From NCBI GenBank assembly GCA_041645325.1, contig JBAZQI010000008.1, positions 1 to 39,821 on the forward strand: a DNA stretch of 39,821 nucleotides, given 5' to 3'. Shown here piece after piece: positions 20,778 to 27,953 of the stretch; position 1 is the first letter of the stretch; the number at the start of each line of letters is the position of its first letter. The notes beneath the pieces are model-generated. The model saw only the letters and a program-made list of their open reading frames with translations, was not told the origin of the DNA and made no database searches. The stretch is from JAFCCL01 sp041645325. GTDB lineage: Archaea > Iainarchaeota > Iainarchaeia > Iainarchaeales > GCA-2688035. Both the position numbers and the translations under genes were made by a program.

Positions 20778-22199
20778 TCAACTTCGGTATACGTATTCGT
20801 TTACGTCGCTGCTTTTTCTTGGCTTGCTTCGCCTGCTTTGGCCGCTTCCGTGGAAGCCGCGGGAATCTTGTACATTGTGCCTTGGGCCTGAAAAGTTGCT
20901 GCCGCCATGGCCTTCGCTTCTGCCTCCAAAACCATGCCCTCTGGGCGGGCTTCTTCCGCGAAAGCCTCCTTTGCTTCCAGGACGGCTTCCGCCGCCAAAG
21001 CTTCTGCCACCGCCGCCAAAGCCGCCTCTTGAGCCGCCTCCGTAGCTTTCCCTGTTTCCGAATCCCCTGTTCATTGGCCTGCCTTTCATAGGGTCAAACC
21101 ATAGTTCGCGGCTTTCCGCGTTTTCCGGAACGAATGTTATTGCATGGCCTACTGCGCCCATTCTTCCGGTTCTTCCGACCCTGTGCTTGTACATGTCCGC
21201 GTCCTTTGGCCTGTCAAAGTTCACAACGAATTCAACGTTGTCAATCTGCAGGCCGCGTGCCGCAACATCTGTTGCAATCAAAACATTTTTCCTGCCGTCC
21301 TTGAAGTTTTTTAAGGAAATCTCCCTGCCTTTCTGGGTTTTGTCGCCGTGAATGCTTGTTGCCCTGAAGCCGCGTTCCTTGAGCTCGTGGTAAAGCCTGT
21401 CGGCATACCTTTTTGTCGAAACAAAGACAAGAACCCTGTCTTTTCCCGCGTGCTCTATTATTTCAATGAGCTTGTTGAGCTTGTTTTGGCCTGAATACTC
21501 AAGCCTTTTTTCAAGTATGTTTTTTCCAAGGGTTTCATCCTCAATCATGACTTCTTTGAAGTCTGGAATGTATTTTTCTATGAGCTGGGCAACGCTTCCG
21601 TCAAGGGTTGCCGAGAACATATGCGTGTGCTCCGGTCTTATGAAGGAAAGGATTTCCTTTATGTCCTTTATGAAGCCCATGTCAAGCATTCTGTCCGCTT
21701 CATCCAATACGACAGTGTCAAATACTGTTGGGTCTATTGCCCTGTGTTGGATGTGGTCCAGGAACCTGCCTGGCGTTGCGCACAAAATGTCAACGCCTTT
21801 TTCAAGGTCCCTTAATTCGCCCGAGATTTTGTGCCCGCCGTATACCGCAGCCACTTTAAAGCCTGTAAACCTGTTAAGCTTTTGGATTTCTTCGCTTACC
21901 TGCACCGCAAGCTCGCGTGTCGGACAGAGAACAAGCACTGCATGCGTTCTGCCCTGCAGCATTCTTTCCGACAGTGCTATGCCGAACGCCGCAGTTTTGC
22001 CGCTTCCGGTGAAGCTTCTTGAAACAACGTTGCTTCCTTTCATTATCAGGGGGATTGTTTTTTCCTGAACCTCGGTTGCCGTCTTGTATTCCATTCCGTG
22101 CAGCGCCTTTTTTAGCTCCGGGCTCAGGGGCATGTTTTCAAAGTTTGTTTTTTCTTTCTTGGGCTCTGGGCCCAAGTCCGTATTTTCAGAATTTGCCAA
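20778..22199 (-). CDS. DEAD-box RNA helicase with C-terminal RGG/Gly-rich tail
   Basis: A 473-residue helicase. The Q-motif region is near 25-50, Walker A is FTGSGKT (63-69), PTREL at 93-97, DEAD at 166-169, SAT at 196-198, then the second RecA domain with ARGLQID and HRVGRTGR. From about residue 380 the tail is Gly/Arg/Ser-rich (repeated RGG, GGFGG and GGRS), which in this family binds RNA and promotes condensates. The start is TTG at 22199, with a GGTGA ribosome site a few bases upstream. The leader is very AT-rich, as in cold-induced archaeal helicases, but regulation is a guess. Confidence 0.94.
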   Translation of the reverse strand: MANSENTDLGPEPKKEKTNFENMPLSPELKKALHGMEYKTATEVQEKTIPLIMKGSNVVSRSFTGSGKTAAFGIALSERMLQGRTHAVLVLCPTRELAVQVSEEIQKLNRFTGFKVAAVYGGHKISGELRDLEKGVDILCATPGRFLDHIQHRAIDPTVFDTVVLDEADRMLDMGFIKDIKEILSFIRPEHTHMFSATLDGSVAQLIEKYIPDFKEVMIEDETLGKNILEKRLEYSGQNKLNKLIEIIEHAGKDRVLVFVSTKRYADRLYHELKERGFRATSIHGDKTQKGREISLKNFKDGRKNVLIATDVAARGLQIDNVEFVVNFDRPKDADMYKHRVGRTGRMGAVGHAITFVPENAESRELWFDPMKGRPMNRGFGNRESYGGGSRGGFGGGGRSFGGGSRPGSKGGFRGRSPPRGHGFGGRSEGHGGSNFSGPRHNVQDSRGFHGSGQSRRSKPRKSSDVNEYVYRS

Positions 22200-22376
22200 T
22201 TAATTCACCTTTATTTTTTTATTTATACAAAATGAAATGTTAATTCGGATTAAAGAATTAGACACTATTTGTATAATAAAAAGTTGTCTGAGAGCATTTA
22301 AATACCTTTCTTGGGCACGCAAAAAAGCAGATTGCTTGCATTTTTATTACTTTTTGCCCTTCCAGCATTATCTTTC

Positions 22377-22390
22377 AGGCATATAAAAGG
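22377..22390 (+). promoter_or_regulatory. TATA box of the mbh operon
   Basis: CATATAAAAGG (22380-22390) lies about 22-25 bases before the ATG at 22405. It would give a nearly leaderless 8.3-kb transcript covering all 14 hydrogenase genes; no other clear TATA box interrupts them. Confidence 0.6.
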
Positions 22391-22404
22391 GTTTGGGAAA
22401 AAGC

Positions 22405-22917
22405 ATGGCTGTTTTTGCGGTTGCCTTTGTTTTTGCATTTCTTCTTTATCTTGTTTTGACTGCGGGCTCTGGCAATTTTGGCTTTTGGGCGCCGGAAGAG
22501 GTTTTGTTCGGCGCGGTTTTTTCCGTTCTCACGGCATTCTTTGCAAAAAAGCTTTTTTTGGCGGCTGGAATAATGCCTGACGGCAGGGCTTTGAACCCGA
22601 AAAGGTGGCTGCTTTTTGTGCTGTATGCAATCGGCCCGCTTTTCTTTGAAATGGCAAAGGCGAACATTGAGGTTACTTACCGCCTGATGAGCGGAAAAAT
22701 AAACCCTGGAATTGTGAAAATAAGCCCTGGCCTCAAAACGGATTTTGGCATAACAATGCTTGCAAACAGCATTACGCTCACGCCAGGAACATTGTCGGTT
22801 GACGTTGACAAGCAGCGCAACATTTACGTGCACTGCCTTAATGTGAAAAGCAAGGACCCGAAAACAGGGGACATCTGCTCCTGCTTTGCGGATTGGATCA
22901 GGAGGATTGCGGAATGA
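22405..22917 (+). CDS. mbhA: Membrane-bound hydrogenase subunit A (MrpE/MnhE-like)
   Basis: 170 residues with two N-terminal membrane helices and a soluble C-terminal domain. The MnhE signature lies in the FEMAKANIEV and ANSITLTPGTLSVDV segments. It is the first gene of an operon that follows the Pyrococcus mbhA-N order exactly. The TTG at 22393 could extend it by four codons, but ATG fits the TATA spacing. In Mbh this subunit belongs to the Mrp-like module that moves Na+ using energy from ferredoxin oxidation. A micro-ORF overlaps its stop codon. Confidence 0.9.
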   Translation: MAVFAVAFVFAFLLYLVLTAGSGNFGFWAPEEVLFGAVFSVLTAFFAKKLFLAAGIMPDGRALNPKRWLLFVLYAIGPLFFEMAKANIEVTYRLMSGKINPGIVKISPGLKTDFGITMLANSITLTPGTLSVDVDKQRNIYVHCLNVKSKDPKTGDICSCFADWIRRIAE

Positions 22918-22964
22918 CTTGCAATGCTGCCGGCTGCACAGGCCTTCCTGGGGTGTTGGAATGA
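22914..22964 (+). CDS. Micro-ORF between mbhA and mbhB (16 residues)
   Basis: The ATG overlaps the mbhA stop as ATGA, preceded by GGAGG. It encodes MTCNAAGCTGLPGVLE, and its TGA overlaps the mbhB ATG as ATGA. The ATG-to-ATG offset is 47 bases, as at two other junctions. Likely a coupling device; a peptide role is not shown. Confidence 0.5.
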   Translation: MTCNAAGCTGLPGVLE

Positions 22965-23224
22965 TTCCTGTTCCGGCTTTCCTGATTGCCTCAATTGTGC
23001 TTGGCGTTCTTGCCCTTGCCTGCATTGGAAGGGCTGTAATCGGGCCGACAATGCCTGACAGGGCGGTGGCAATGGACACTGTGAATACTCTTGTTGTGGG
23101 AATGCTTGTGTCATTGGGGGCTGCCTTCAATGCCGTGATTTACATTGATGTTGCAATCATTTATGCGCTGCTTGCTTTTGTTTCAACGCTTTTCATTGCA
23201 AGGCATTTGGAGGCAACTGCATGA
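22961..23224 (+). CDS. mbhB: Membrane-bound hydrogenase subunit B (MrpF/MnhF-like)
   Basis: 87 residues from the ATG at 22961, forming three membrane helices. MrpF marks are the RAVIGPTMPDRAVAMDTVN loop between helices 1 and 2 and the YIDVAIIYALLAF helix. The frame is open further upstream, but that part does not look like the family. MbhB is part of the sodium-translocating Mrp-like module. Its stop overlaps the mbhC start by four bases. Confidence 0.92.
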   Translation: MIPVPAFLIASIVLGVLALACIGRAVIGPTMPDRAVAMDTVNTLVVGMLVSLGAAFNAVIYIDVAIIYALLAFVSTLFIARHLEATA

Positions 23225-23568
23225 TGATTGTGGTTTTGTCCCTTCTGGGAATTGGAATGCTGTTTGAGACCCTGGGTGTTGTCGGATTGTACAGGTTTCC
23301 CGATGTTTACACCAGGATGCACGGCGCGACAAAATGCACGAGCTTTGGCTCAATCTTCATCTGCCTTGGGGCAATTGCCTATGGCATACTACTTGCCGTT
23401 GAAGGGCAAAGCGTGCTTGCAGTGCTTTCACTGCACGTGCTTGTCGCCCTTTTGTTTCTTCTGGTTACAAACCCTGTGGGCGCGCACGCAATTGCAAGGG
23501 CTGCGCACAGGTCAGGGGTAAAGCCAAAGCTTGCGGTTGTGGACAGGCTGGAGGAGGCTGGAAAATGA
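23221..23568 (+). CDS. mbhC: Membrane-bound hydrogenase subunit C (MrpG/MnhG-like)
   Basis: 115 residues, three membrane helices. The MrpG signature GLYRFPDVYTRMHGATK is at about 22-38, followed by VLVALLFLLVTNPVGAHAIARAAH. It starts by ATGA overlap with mbhB after a GGAGG site. Part of the Mrp-like ion-translocating half of the complex. The C-terminus is basic and cytoplasmic. Confidence 0.93.
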   Translation: MMIVVLSLLGIGMLFETLGVVGLYRFPDVYTRMHGATKCTSFGSIFICLGAIAYGILLAVEGQSVLAVLSLHVLVALLFLLVTNPVGAHAIARAAHRSGVKPKLAVVDRLEEAGK

Positions 23569-23597
23569 ATTCAGGACCTGCCCTTGGAGGGGCTTGA
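23565..23597 (+). CDS. Micro-ORF between mbhC and mbhD (10 residues)
   Basis: Starts by ATGA overlap with the mbhC stop behind GGAGGAGG, encodes MNSGPALGGA, and stops two bases before the mbhD ATG. Offset 35 bases. The words around both ATGs are alike (GCTGGAAAATGAATTC and GCTTGAAAATGATTC). Confidence 0.45.
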   Translation: MNSGPALGGA

Positions 23598-23599
23598 AA

Positions 23600-23851
23600 A
23601 TGATTCTTGAGATTGTGCAGTTGCCACTGCTTGCCGGCATTGTGGTTGCCGCCTTCATGGCTTTAAAGAGTAGCGACCTTTTGAAGGGGACAATTTTTTT
23701 GGCGATAATGAGCCTGCTTCTGGCAACCGAGTACTATCTTTTGCAGGCGCCTGATGTTGCGATTGCCGAGGCTGGCGTTGGAGCCGGGCTTTCAACCGCA
23801 ATCTTTGTGATTGCAATAAGCAAGACAAGCAGGTGGGAAAATGAGAGGTAA
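23600..23851 (+). CDS. mbhD: Membrane-bound hydrogenase subunit D (DUF4040)
   Basis: 83 residues, three short membrane helices. DUF4040 features are the central LKGTIFLAIMSLLLATEYYLLQAPDV-type helix pair and the AIAEAGVGAGLSTAIFVIAI segment. In Mrp antiporters the same domain is found inside MrpA/MnhB-type proteins; in Mbh it is a separate subunit. The start is the ATG at 23600, just after GGAGGGG and the micro-ORF stop. It overlaps mbhE by 11 bases. Confidence 0.9.
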   Translation: MILEIVQLPLLAGIVVAAFMALKSSDLLKGTIFLAIMSLLLATEYYLLQAPDVAIAEAGVGAGLSTAIFVIAISKTSRWENER

Positions 23852-24167
23852 GTTTGCTGCTGAAGCAGGCGAAAAGGTTGCGGTTGAAGGCAATGAAAGA
23901 AATGGCCGCCTTGCCAGGGTTGCGGTGCTCGCGTCTTTCTGCGCCTTCATTTTGCTTGCCATGATTTCAGTGCATGAGGCCGGCTATCCGGATGCGGCAC
24001 AAATGGATGATTATTTTATCGAAAACGGCCAGGTAGAAACAGGGAGCAACAATATTGTGGCAGCGGTCACTTTTGATTACAGGGGCTTTGACACGCTTGG
24101 CGAGGCGAGTGTGCTGTTTGCGGCCGCAACCGGCGTTTTCATTGCAATGGGGGGCCTGAAAAAATGA
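23841..24167 (+). CDS. mbhE: Membrane-bound hydrogenase subunit E
   Basis: 108 residues. A basic N-terminal tail of about 25 residues leads into one membrane helix (about 26-42), an outer loop, then the conserved NNIVAAVTFDYRGFDTLGEASVLFAA segment, which corresponds to the C-terminal MrpA helices that stand alone in Mbh. The start overlaps mbhD by 11 bases. The stop overlaps mbhF by four. Confidence 0.9.
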   Translation: MRGKFAAEAGEKVAVEGNERNGRLARVAVLASFCAFILLAMISVHEAGYPDAAQMDDYFIENGQVETGSNNIVAAVTFDYRGFDTLGEASVLFAAATGVFIAMGGLKK

Positions 24168-24634
24168 GCTTTGAAGACCAGGGCCTTTCCTTTATTGTGA
24201 AAAACATTGCCTGCGTTCTTGCAGTGCCCGTAACAATCTTCGGCTTATACATAATTTTGCACGGGCATTTGACTCCCGGCGGCGGATTCCCCGGCGGGGC
24301 TGTGATGGCAACTGTTGCCGCGCTTTTTGCGGTTGCCTTTGGGAAGGGAATTTTTGGCAGGGCAATGCGCAGGGATTTTCTCTTAATGCTTGAAAGCATT
24401 GGCCTGGGGGCTTTTGCCTTGCTTGCTTTCCTTGGCCTTGGCTCAACCTTTTTCAGGAACTGGCTTTTGGGCACAGGGCTGTTTTTCGGCAATGCTGTTC
24501 CGTTTGGGGCAAACCCCGGCTTTTTGGGAACTGCGGGCGTGATTCCTTTGATGAACATTGCCGTCGGCCTGGAAGTGTTTGCCGCGCTTTCAATGGTTGT
24601 TGTGCTGATATTTTCTTCGGAGGCGAAAAAATGA
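24164..24634 (+). CDS. mbhF: Membrane-bound hydrogenase subunit F (MrpB/MnhB-like)
   Basis: 156 residues with four membrane helices. The MnhB signature is HGHLTPGGGFPGGAV (about 34-47), with the matching GLEVFAALSM helix near the end. It starts by ATGA overlap after a GGGGGG run and ends by ATGA overlap with mbhG. Part of the Mrp-like module. Confidence 0.94.
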   Translation: MSFEDQGLSFIVKNIACVLAVPVTIFGLYIILHGHLTPGGGFPGGAVMATVAALFAVAFGKGIFGRAMRRDFLLMLESIGLGAFALLAFLGLGSTFFRNWLLGTGLFFGNAVPFGANPGFLGTAGVIPLMNIAVGLEVFAALSMVVVLIFSSEAKK

Positions 24635-24969
24635 TCAGCAGTGTTTTCATCGCGGTTGCATGCCTCATTGGCCTTGGCTTTTGCGCGCTTGTGTTCAAAA
24701 GGAATTTGATAAAGATTGCGATGGCGATTGTGGTCATGGGAAGCGCGGCCAACCTTTTCCTCGTGAGCCTTGGCTACAGGGAGAACGCAATTGCGCCGAT
24801 TTTTACAAGCGCGCCAGAGCTCTGGATGGTCCTGCCAACGCCGCAGTCATTGACCCTTACCTCAATTGTAATCAGCCTTGCTGTTTCCGCGCTCATGCTT
24901 TCGTTTGCAATAATAATCTACAGGCAATACGGTTCTTTGGACAGCGGCAAAAGGAGGCTTTCTGAATGA
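24631..24969 (+). CDS. mbhG: Membrane-bound hydrogenase subunit G (MrpC/NuoK-like)
   Basis: 112 residues, three membrane helices, the NuoK/MrpC fold. Key segments are the NLIKIAMAIVVMGSAANLFLV helix and PQSLTLTSIVISLAVSALMLS with the conserved Thr-Ser pair. It abuts mbhH through a micro-ORF born from a local duplication. In the complex it pairs with MbhH at the ion-pumping interface. Confidence 0.93.
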   Translation: MISSVFIAVACLIGLGFCALVFKRNLIKIAMAIVVMGSAANLFLVSLGYRENAIAPIFTSAPELWMVLPTPQSLTLTSIVISLAVSALMLSFAIIIYRQYGSLDSGKRRLSE

Positions 24970-25019
24970 AATTCCTTTTTTGCCGACAGGCCTTGCGGTT
25001 GCACAAGGAGGCTTTCTGA
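24966..25019 (+). CDS. Micro-ORF between mbhG and mbhH (17 residues), with start-region duplication
   Basis: Starts by ATGA overlap with the mbhG stop, encodes MKFLFCRQALRLHKEAF, and its TGA directly precedes the mbhH ATG. The 19 bases around both starts (24951-24969 and 25005-25023), including AAGGAGG, are identical, 54 bases apart. This shows that the spacer arose by tandem duplication of a start region. Confidence 0.55.
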   Translation: MKFLFCRQALRLHKEAF

Positions 25020-26570
25020 ATGATTTTCCTTGCCGAGCACGCGCCTGTGCTTGCAATTGCGGTTCCGTTGCTTGCGGCTTTCCTCATGCCGTTGCTTGGA
25101 AGGGCAGGCGCTAAGATAAGGAACCTTGTGGCGTTTGCGGCAATTGCTTTTGCAGGCATTGAGGTTGCTCTTCTTGCCTTGAACGTGCTTGCAAACGGCG
25201 TTGTGACCTATGCCGTGGGGGCAATTGCGCCTGGCCTTGTTTCGCCCGCAGGCTTCCCTGTGAGGATTGTCATGGAAATTGACGCGCTTTCAACTTTCAT
25301 GGCAGTTGCCTCTGTTTCAATCGCACTGCTTGCGTGCGTTTACTCGATGCAGGCGATGAAAAAGCACGAAAATTTGGACAAATACTTTGCCCTTATGCTT
25401 TTGATGACGGCGGCAATGCTTGGAATGGTTTTTACCGGCGACCTTTTCAGCCTTTTCGTGTTTTTGGAAATTTTGAGCATTGCCTCGGCAGGCTTGATTG
25501 CGTTTTATTCCGGCAGGGGCGAATCTGCGGAAGCGGGCTTCAAGTATCTTGCGGTCAGCTCTGTTGCGGCCCTGATGGTTTTGCTTGCCGCGGGCTTTTT
25601 GTACAGCCAGTACAATTTGCTGAACATGGCTGCCCTGGCAGGGGCAATGCGGTTTTCTTTCCTTGACAAGTTTGCCCTGGTTTTGCTTGCTTCTGCCTTT
25701 GCCCTGAAGTGCGGCGCCGTTCCATTGCACATGTGGGTTTCCGACGCTTATGGCGAGGCGCCTGCCGCAGTTTCGGCAATGCTTGTTGTCGCAAGCCAGG
25801 CAGGCCTTTATGCGCTTTTCAGGGTTGGCTTTACGCTTTACGGCAGCATGCCCTTGATTGACCTGCTTGGGCTTGCAATGATTGTGCTTGGCGTTCTTTC
25901 AATGTTTATCGGGGTCACAATGGCAATAAAGCAGAGTGACATCAAAAGGCTCATGGCTTACCATGCGGTTTCGCAGACTGGCTACATGCTTTTGGGCGTA
26001 GGCGTTGGCCTGTCAGTGCTTGGAAATGCCGCAATGGTTTCCGAATTCGGCTTCAGGGCAATTCAAGGAGGGTTGTTCCATGTGTTTAACCATGCGCTCT
26101 ATAAGGGGCTTTTGTTTTTCACTGCTGGCGCAGTTTTTTATGTAGCCGGCACGCGCGACATGAACAAATTGGGCGGGCTTGCGCACAAGATGCCTTACAC
26201 TGCCGTATTTTTCCTGTTCGGGGCACTGGCAATCGCAGGAATGCCGCCTTTCAACGGCTTTGCGTCAAAGCTCATCATTTATGAGTCTGTGTTTGAGTTC
26301 AGCCCGGTGCTTTCCGCAATTGCAATGGTTGTGAGCCTGCTTACCCTTGCGTCTTTTGTCAAGGCGTTCAGCGGCATTTTCCTCGGACCAAAGGAGGCGG
26401 TGCAGGCAGGCGTCAAAGAGGTTCCCATCGGAATGCTTGCGCCAATGGCAATTCTTGCGGCCCTTGTGCTTTTGTTTGGATTGTTCCCTGACCTTGTGCT
26501 TGAATGGCTTGTCAATCCTGCCGTGAATGCCCTGCTCGGGCAGTGCGGCTATATCGGGGCGGTGGTCTGA
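25020..26570 (+). CDS. mbhH: Membrane-bound hydrogenase subunit H (MrpD/NuoN-like pump)
   Basis: 516 residues, about 14 membrane helices, the proton-conducting membrane transporter family (PF00361). The conserved pump helix FSLFVFLEILSIAS carries the key Glu near residue 147, and KSSDIKRLMAYHAVSQTGYM-type sequence (KQSDIKRLMAYHAVSQ) follows near 305. The second half has the lateral-helix-entry FNGFASKL and a Lys-containing SFVKAFSG helix. It is the main antiporter-like pump of the Mbh complex, moving H+ or Na+. Confidence 0.95.
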   Translation: MIFLAEHAPVLAIAVPLLAAFLMPLLGRAGAKIRNLVAFAAIAFAGIEVALLALNVLANGVVTYAVGAIAPGLVSPAGFPVRIVMEIDALSTFMAVASVSIALLACVYSMQAMKKHENLDKYFALMLLMTAAMLGMVFTGDLFSLFVFLEILSIASAGLIAFYSGRGESAEAGFKYLAVSSVAALMVLLAAGFLYSQYNLLNMAALAGAMRFSFLDKFALVLLASAFALKCGAVPLHMWVSDAYGEAPAAVSAMLVVASQAGLYALFRVGFTLYGSMPLIDLLGLAMIVLGVLSMFIGVTMAIKQSDIKRLMAYHAVSQTGYMLLGVGVGLSVLGNAAMVSEFGFRAIQGGLFHVFNHALYKGLLFFTAGAVFYVAGTRDMNKLGGLAHKMPYTAVFFLFGALAIAGMPPFNGFASKLIIYESVFEFSPVLSAIAMVVSLLTLASFVKAFSGIFLGPKEAVQAGVKEVPIGMLAPMAILAALVLLFGLFPDLVLEWLVNPAVNALLGQCGYIGAVV

Positions 26571-26573
26571 TAA

Positions 26574-26906
26574 ATGATGATTGAGACAGGCGCAGGCTTT
26601 TGGAGCCCTCTTGCAATGGTTGCGGTTGTGGGGGCAGTGGCAATTGCTGTTTTCATTGCAAGGTCTTTTGGGCGGAAAAACGCAGGCAAGGATGCAGGGC
26701 AGGCTTTGCCTTTCTTTTCCGGAAACGTTGTAAAGGATGCGAGGATCAGGCCTGCGAACATGTACTGGGGGTTTTTTGAGGCATTGCATGATTATTACTT
26801 TGCATTGAAGAAAATGCATTCGGGCATTGTCAATGATTATTTTTTCTGGTTTGTGCTTGTGATTGCGGCAATGGCCGCGCTTTTCATTTTCAGTGGTGTT
26901 TTATGA
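26574..26906 (+). CDS. mbhI: Membrane-bound hydrogenase subunit I
   Basis: 110 residues with one membrane helix near each end (about 11-29 and 90-108) and a charged middle containing VKDARIRPANMYWGFFEAL. This matches the linker subunit that joins the Mrp-like and hydrogenase halves of Mbh. The start may be either ATG of the ATGATG pair (26574 or 26577). It ends by ATGA overlap with mbhJ. Confidence 0.85.
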   Translation: MMIETGAGFWSPLAMVAVVGAVAIAVFIARSFGRKNAGKDAGQALPFFSGNVVKDARIRPANMYWGFFEALHDYYFALKKMHSGIVNDYFFWFVLVIAAMAALFIFSGVL

Positions 26907-27331
26907 GCATTAAGGATTTGAAGAAATCATTGTGGGTGTTTCATGTGAACACAGGATCCTGCAACGGCTGCGACATTGAGATTGTTGCCTCTTTGACACC
27001 AAGGTATGACATTGAAAGGTTTGGCATGAGGCTTGTGGGAACGCCAAGGCACGCCGATGTGCTGCTTGTAACTGGCCCTGTCACGATTGACATGGAGAAA
27101 AAGCTCAGGCTTGTGTATGAACAGGTTCCAGGGCCCAAGATTGTGATGGTTATCGGCAACTGCGGCAGCACAGGCGGCGTGTTTTACGAATCATACTGCC
27201 TTGCAGGCCCTGTTGACAAAATTATTCCTGTTGATGTTTATGTTCCCGGCTGCCCGCCCAGGCCGGAGGCAATAATTTACGGTGTTGCAAAGGCATGGGC
27301 ACTACTTGAGGAAATGGGGGCGAAGAAATGA
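26903..27331 (+). CDS. mbhJ: [NiFe]-hydrogenase small subunit (NuoB-like)
   Basis: 142 residues. The proximal 4Fe-4S ligands are visible in CNGCD (C20, C23), GNCGSTGG (near 86-93) and PGCPPRP (near 116-122). It is short, as in group 4 hydrogenases, with no twin-arginine signal. It passes electrons from MbhN to the Ni-Fe site in MbhL. It starts by ATGA overlap with mbhI. Confidence 0.96.
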   Translation: MSIKDLKKSLWVFHVNTGSCNGCDIEIVASLTPRYDIERFGMRLVGTPRHADVLLVTGPVTIDMEKKLRLVYEQVPGPKIVMVIGNCGSTGGVFYESYCLAGPVDKIIPVDVYVPGCPPRPEAIIYGVAKAWALLEEMGAKK

Positions 27332-27378
27332 GGCCGGAATTTTTTTGCGGGAAAGGAAGCAGGGGCGTGAGTTTATGA
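27328..27378 (+). CDS. Micro-ORF between mbhJ and mbhK (16 residues)
   Basis: Starts by ATGA overlap with the mbhJ stop behind GGGGG, encodes MRPEFFCGKGSRGVSL, and its TGA overlaps the mbhK ATG. Offset 47 bases. Both ATGs are followed by AGGCC. Confidence 0.5.
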   Translation: MRPEFFCGKGSRGVSL

Positions 27379-27953
27379 GGCCAGGGGATGTTTTAGGCTC
27401 CTTTAAGAAAAAGTTCGGCGCCTCGGTTTCAAAGGCTGAAATAACGCGCTTTGAGAACAGCGGCGTTGGCAAGGCTGATGCCGGAGGCGATTTTTCCCAA
27501 GGCTTTTTTCCCGTAGGAAAAAAGGCTTCGGTTGAAAGGCTCTGGATTTCGGTTGAAAGGTATTCCTTCAAGGAGGCGGTAAAACATCTTTGCGGGCTTT
27601 ATGAAATGCCGCATTTTTCCGTTATAGCCGGCTGTGATTTGGGCGAAACAATTGAGCTGAATTACATTTTCACTTTGGGTTATGGGACGAAATTCGGGGA
27701 GTTATGCGTTGTTTTGAAGGTTGCGTTGCCGAAAAAGGATTTGGTTGTTCCCACTATTACCGACCTTGTTCCGGCTGCGCTGATTTCCGAGAGGGAAATT
27801 CAGGAGATGCTTGGCGTCAAGGTGCAGGGAATTCCTGATGCCAGAAGGCTTTTCCTGCCAGAAGAATTCCCGAAAGGCGTTTTCCCATGGAGGCGCGATT
27901 CAAAGGGGCCTGAAAGGCTTGTGAGGAACCTCAACAGGGAGGAAGCGAAATGA
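27375..27953 (+). CDS. mbhK: Membrane-bound hydrogenase subunit K (NuoC-like) with repeat insertion
   Basis: 192 residues from the ATG at 27375 (MRPGDVLGSF); the longer frame from 27282 does not resemble the family. It is the NuoC/30-kDa-like subunit, recognised by YGTKFGELCVVLKVALPKKDL-type strands, the VPTITDLVPAALISEREIQEMLGV helix pair, and the RRLFLPEEFPKGVFP C-terminal loop. Residues about 39-52 (DFSQGFFPVGKKAS) are encoded by an in-frame type A palindromic repeat (27491-27528), followed by a 7-residue duplication giving two SVER words. The insertion sits in the variable N-terminal half and is apparently tolerated. Confidence 0.9.
   Translation: MRPGDVLGSFKKKFGASVSKAEITRFENSGVGKADAGGDFSQGFFPVGKKASVERLWISVERYSFKEAVKHLCGLYEMPHFSVIAGCDLGETIELNYIFTLGYGTKFGELCVVLKVALPKKDLVVPTITDLVPAALISEREIQEMLGVKVQGIPDARRLFLPEEFPKGVFPWRRDSKGPERLVRNLNREEAK
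27491..27528 (-). repeat. Type A palindromic repeat inside mbhK, in frame
   Basis: TTTTCCCAAGGC, TTTTTTCC, CGTA, GGAAAAAA, GGCTT: the same 38-base module seen between genes. A 13-base direct repeat (27527-27539 and 27548-27560, spaced 21) follows. The reading frame stays open through both. Confidence 0.85.

Noticed and set aside
20770..21091. Pro/Leu-rich plus-strand frames
   Set aside because: Antisense of the Gly/Arg-rich helicase tail.
22405..25019. Stand-alone Mrp Na+/H+ antiporter operon
   Set aside because: The genes run without a promoter break into hydrogenase subunits I-N.
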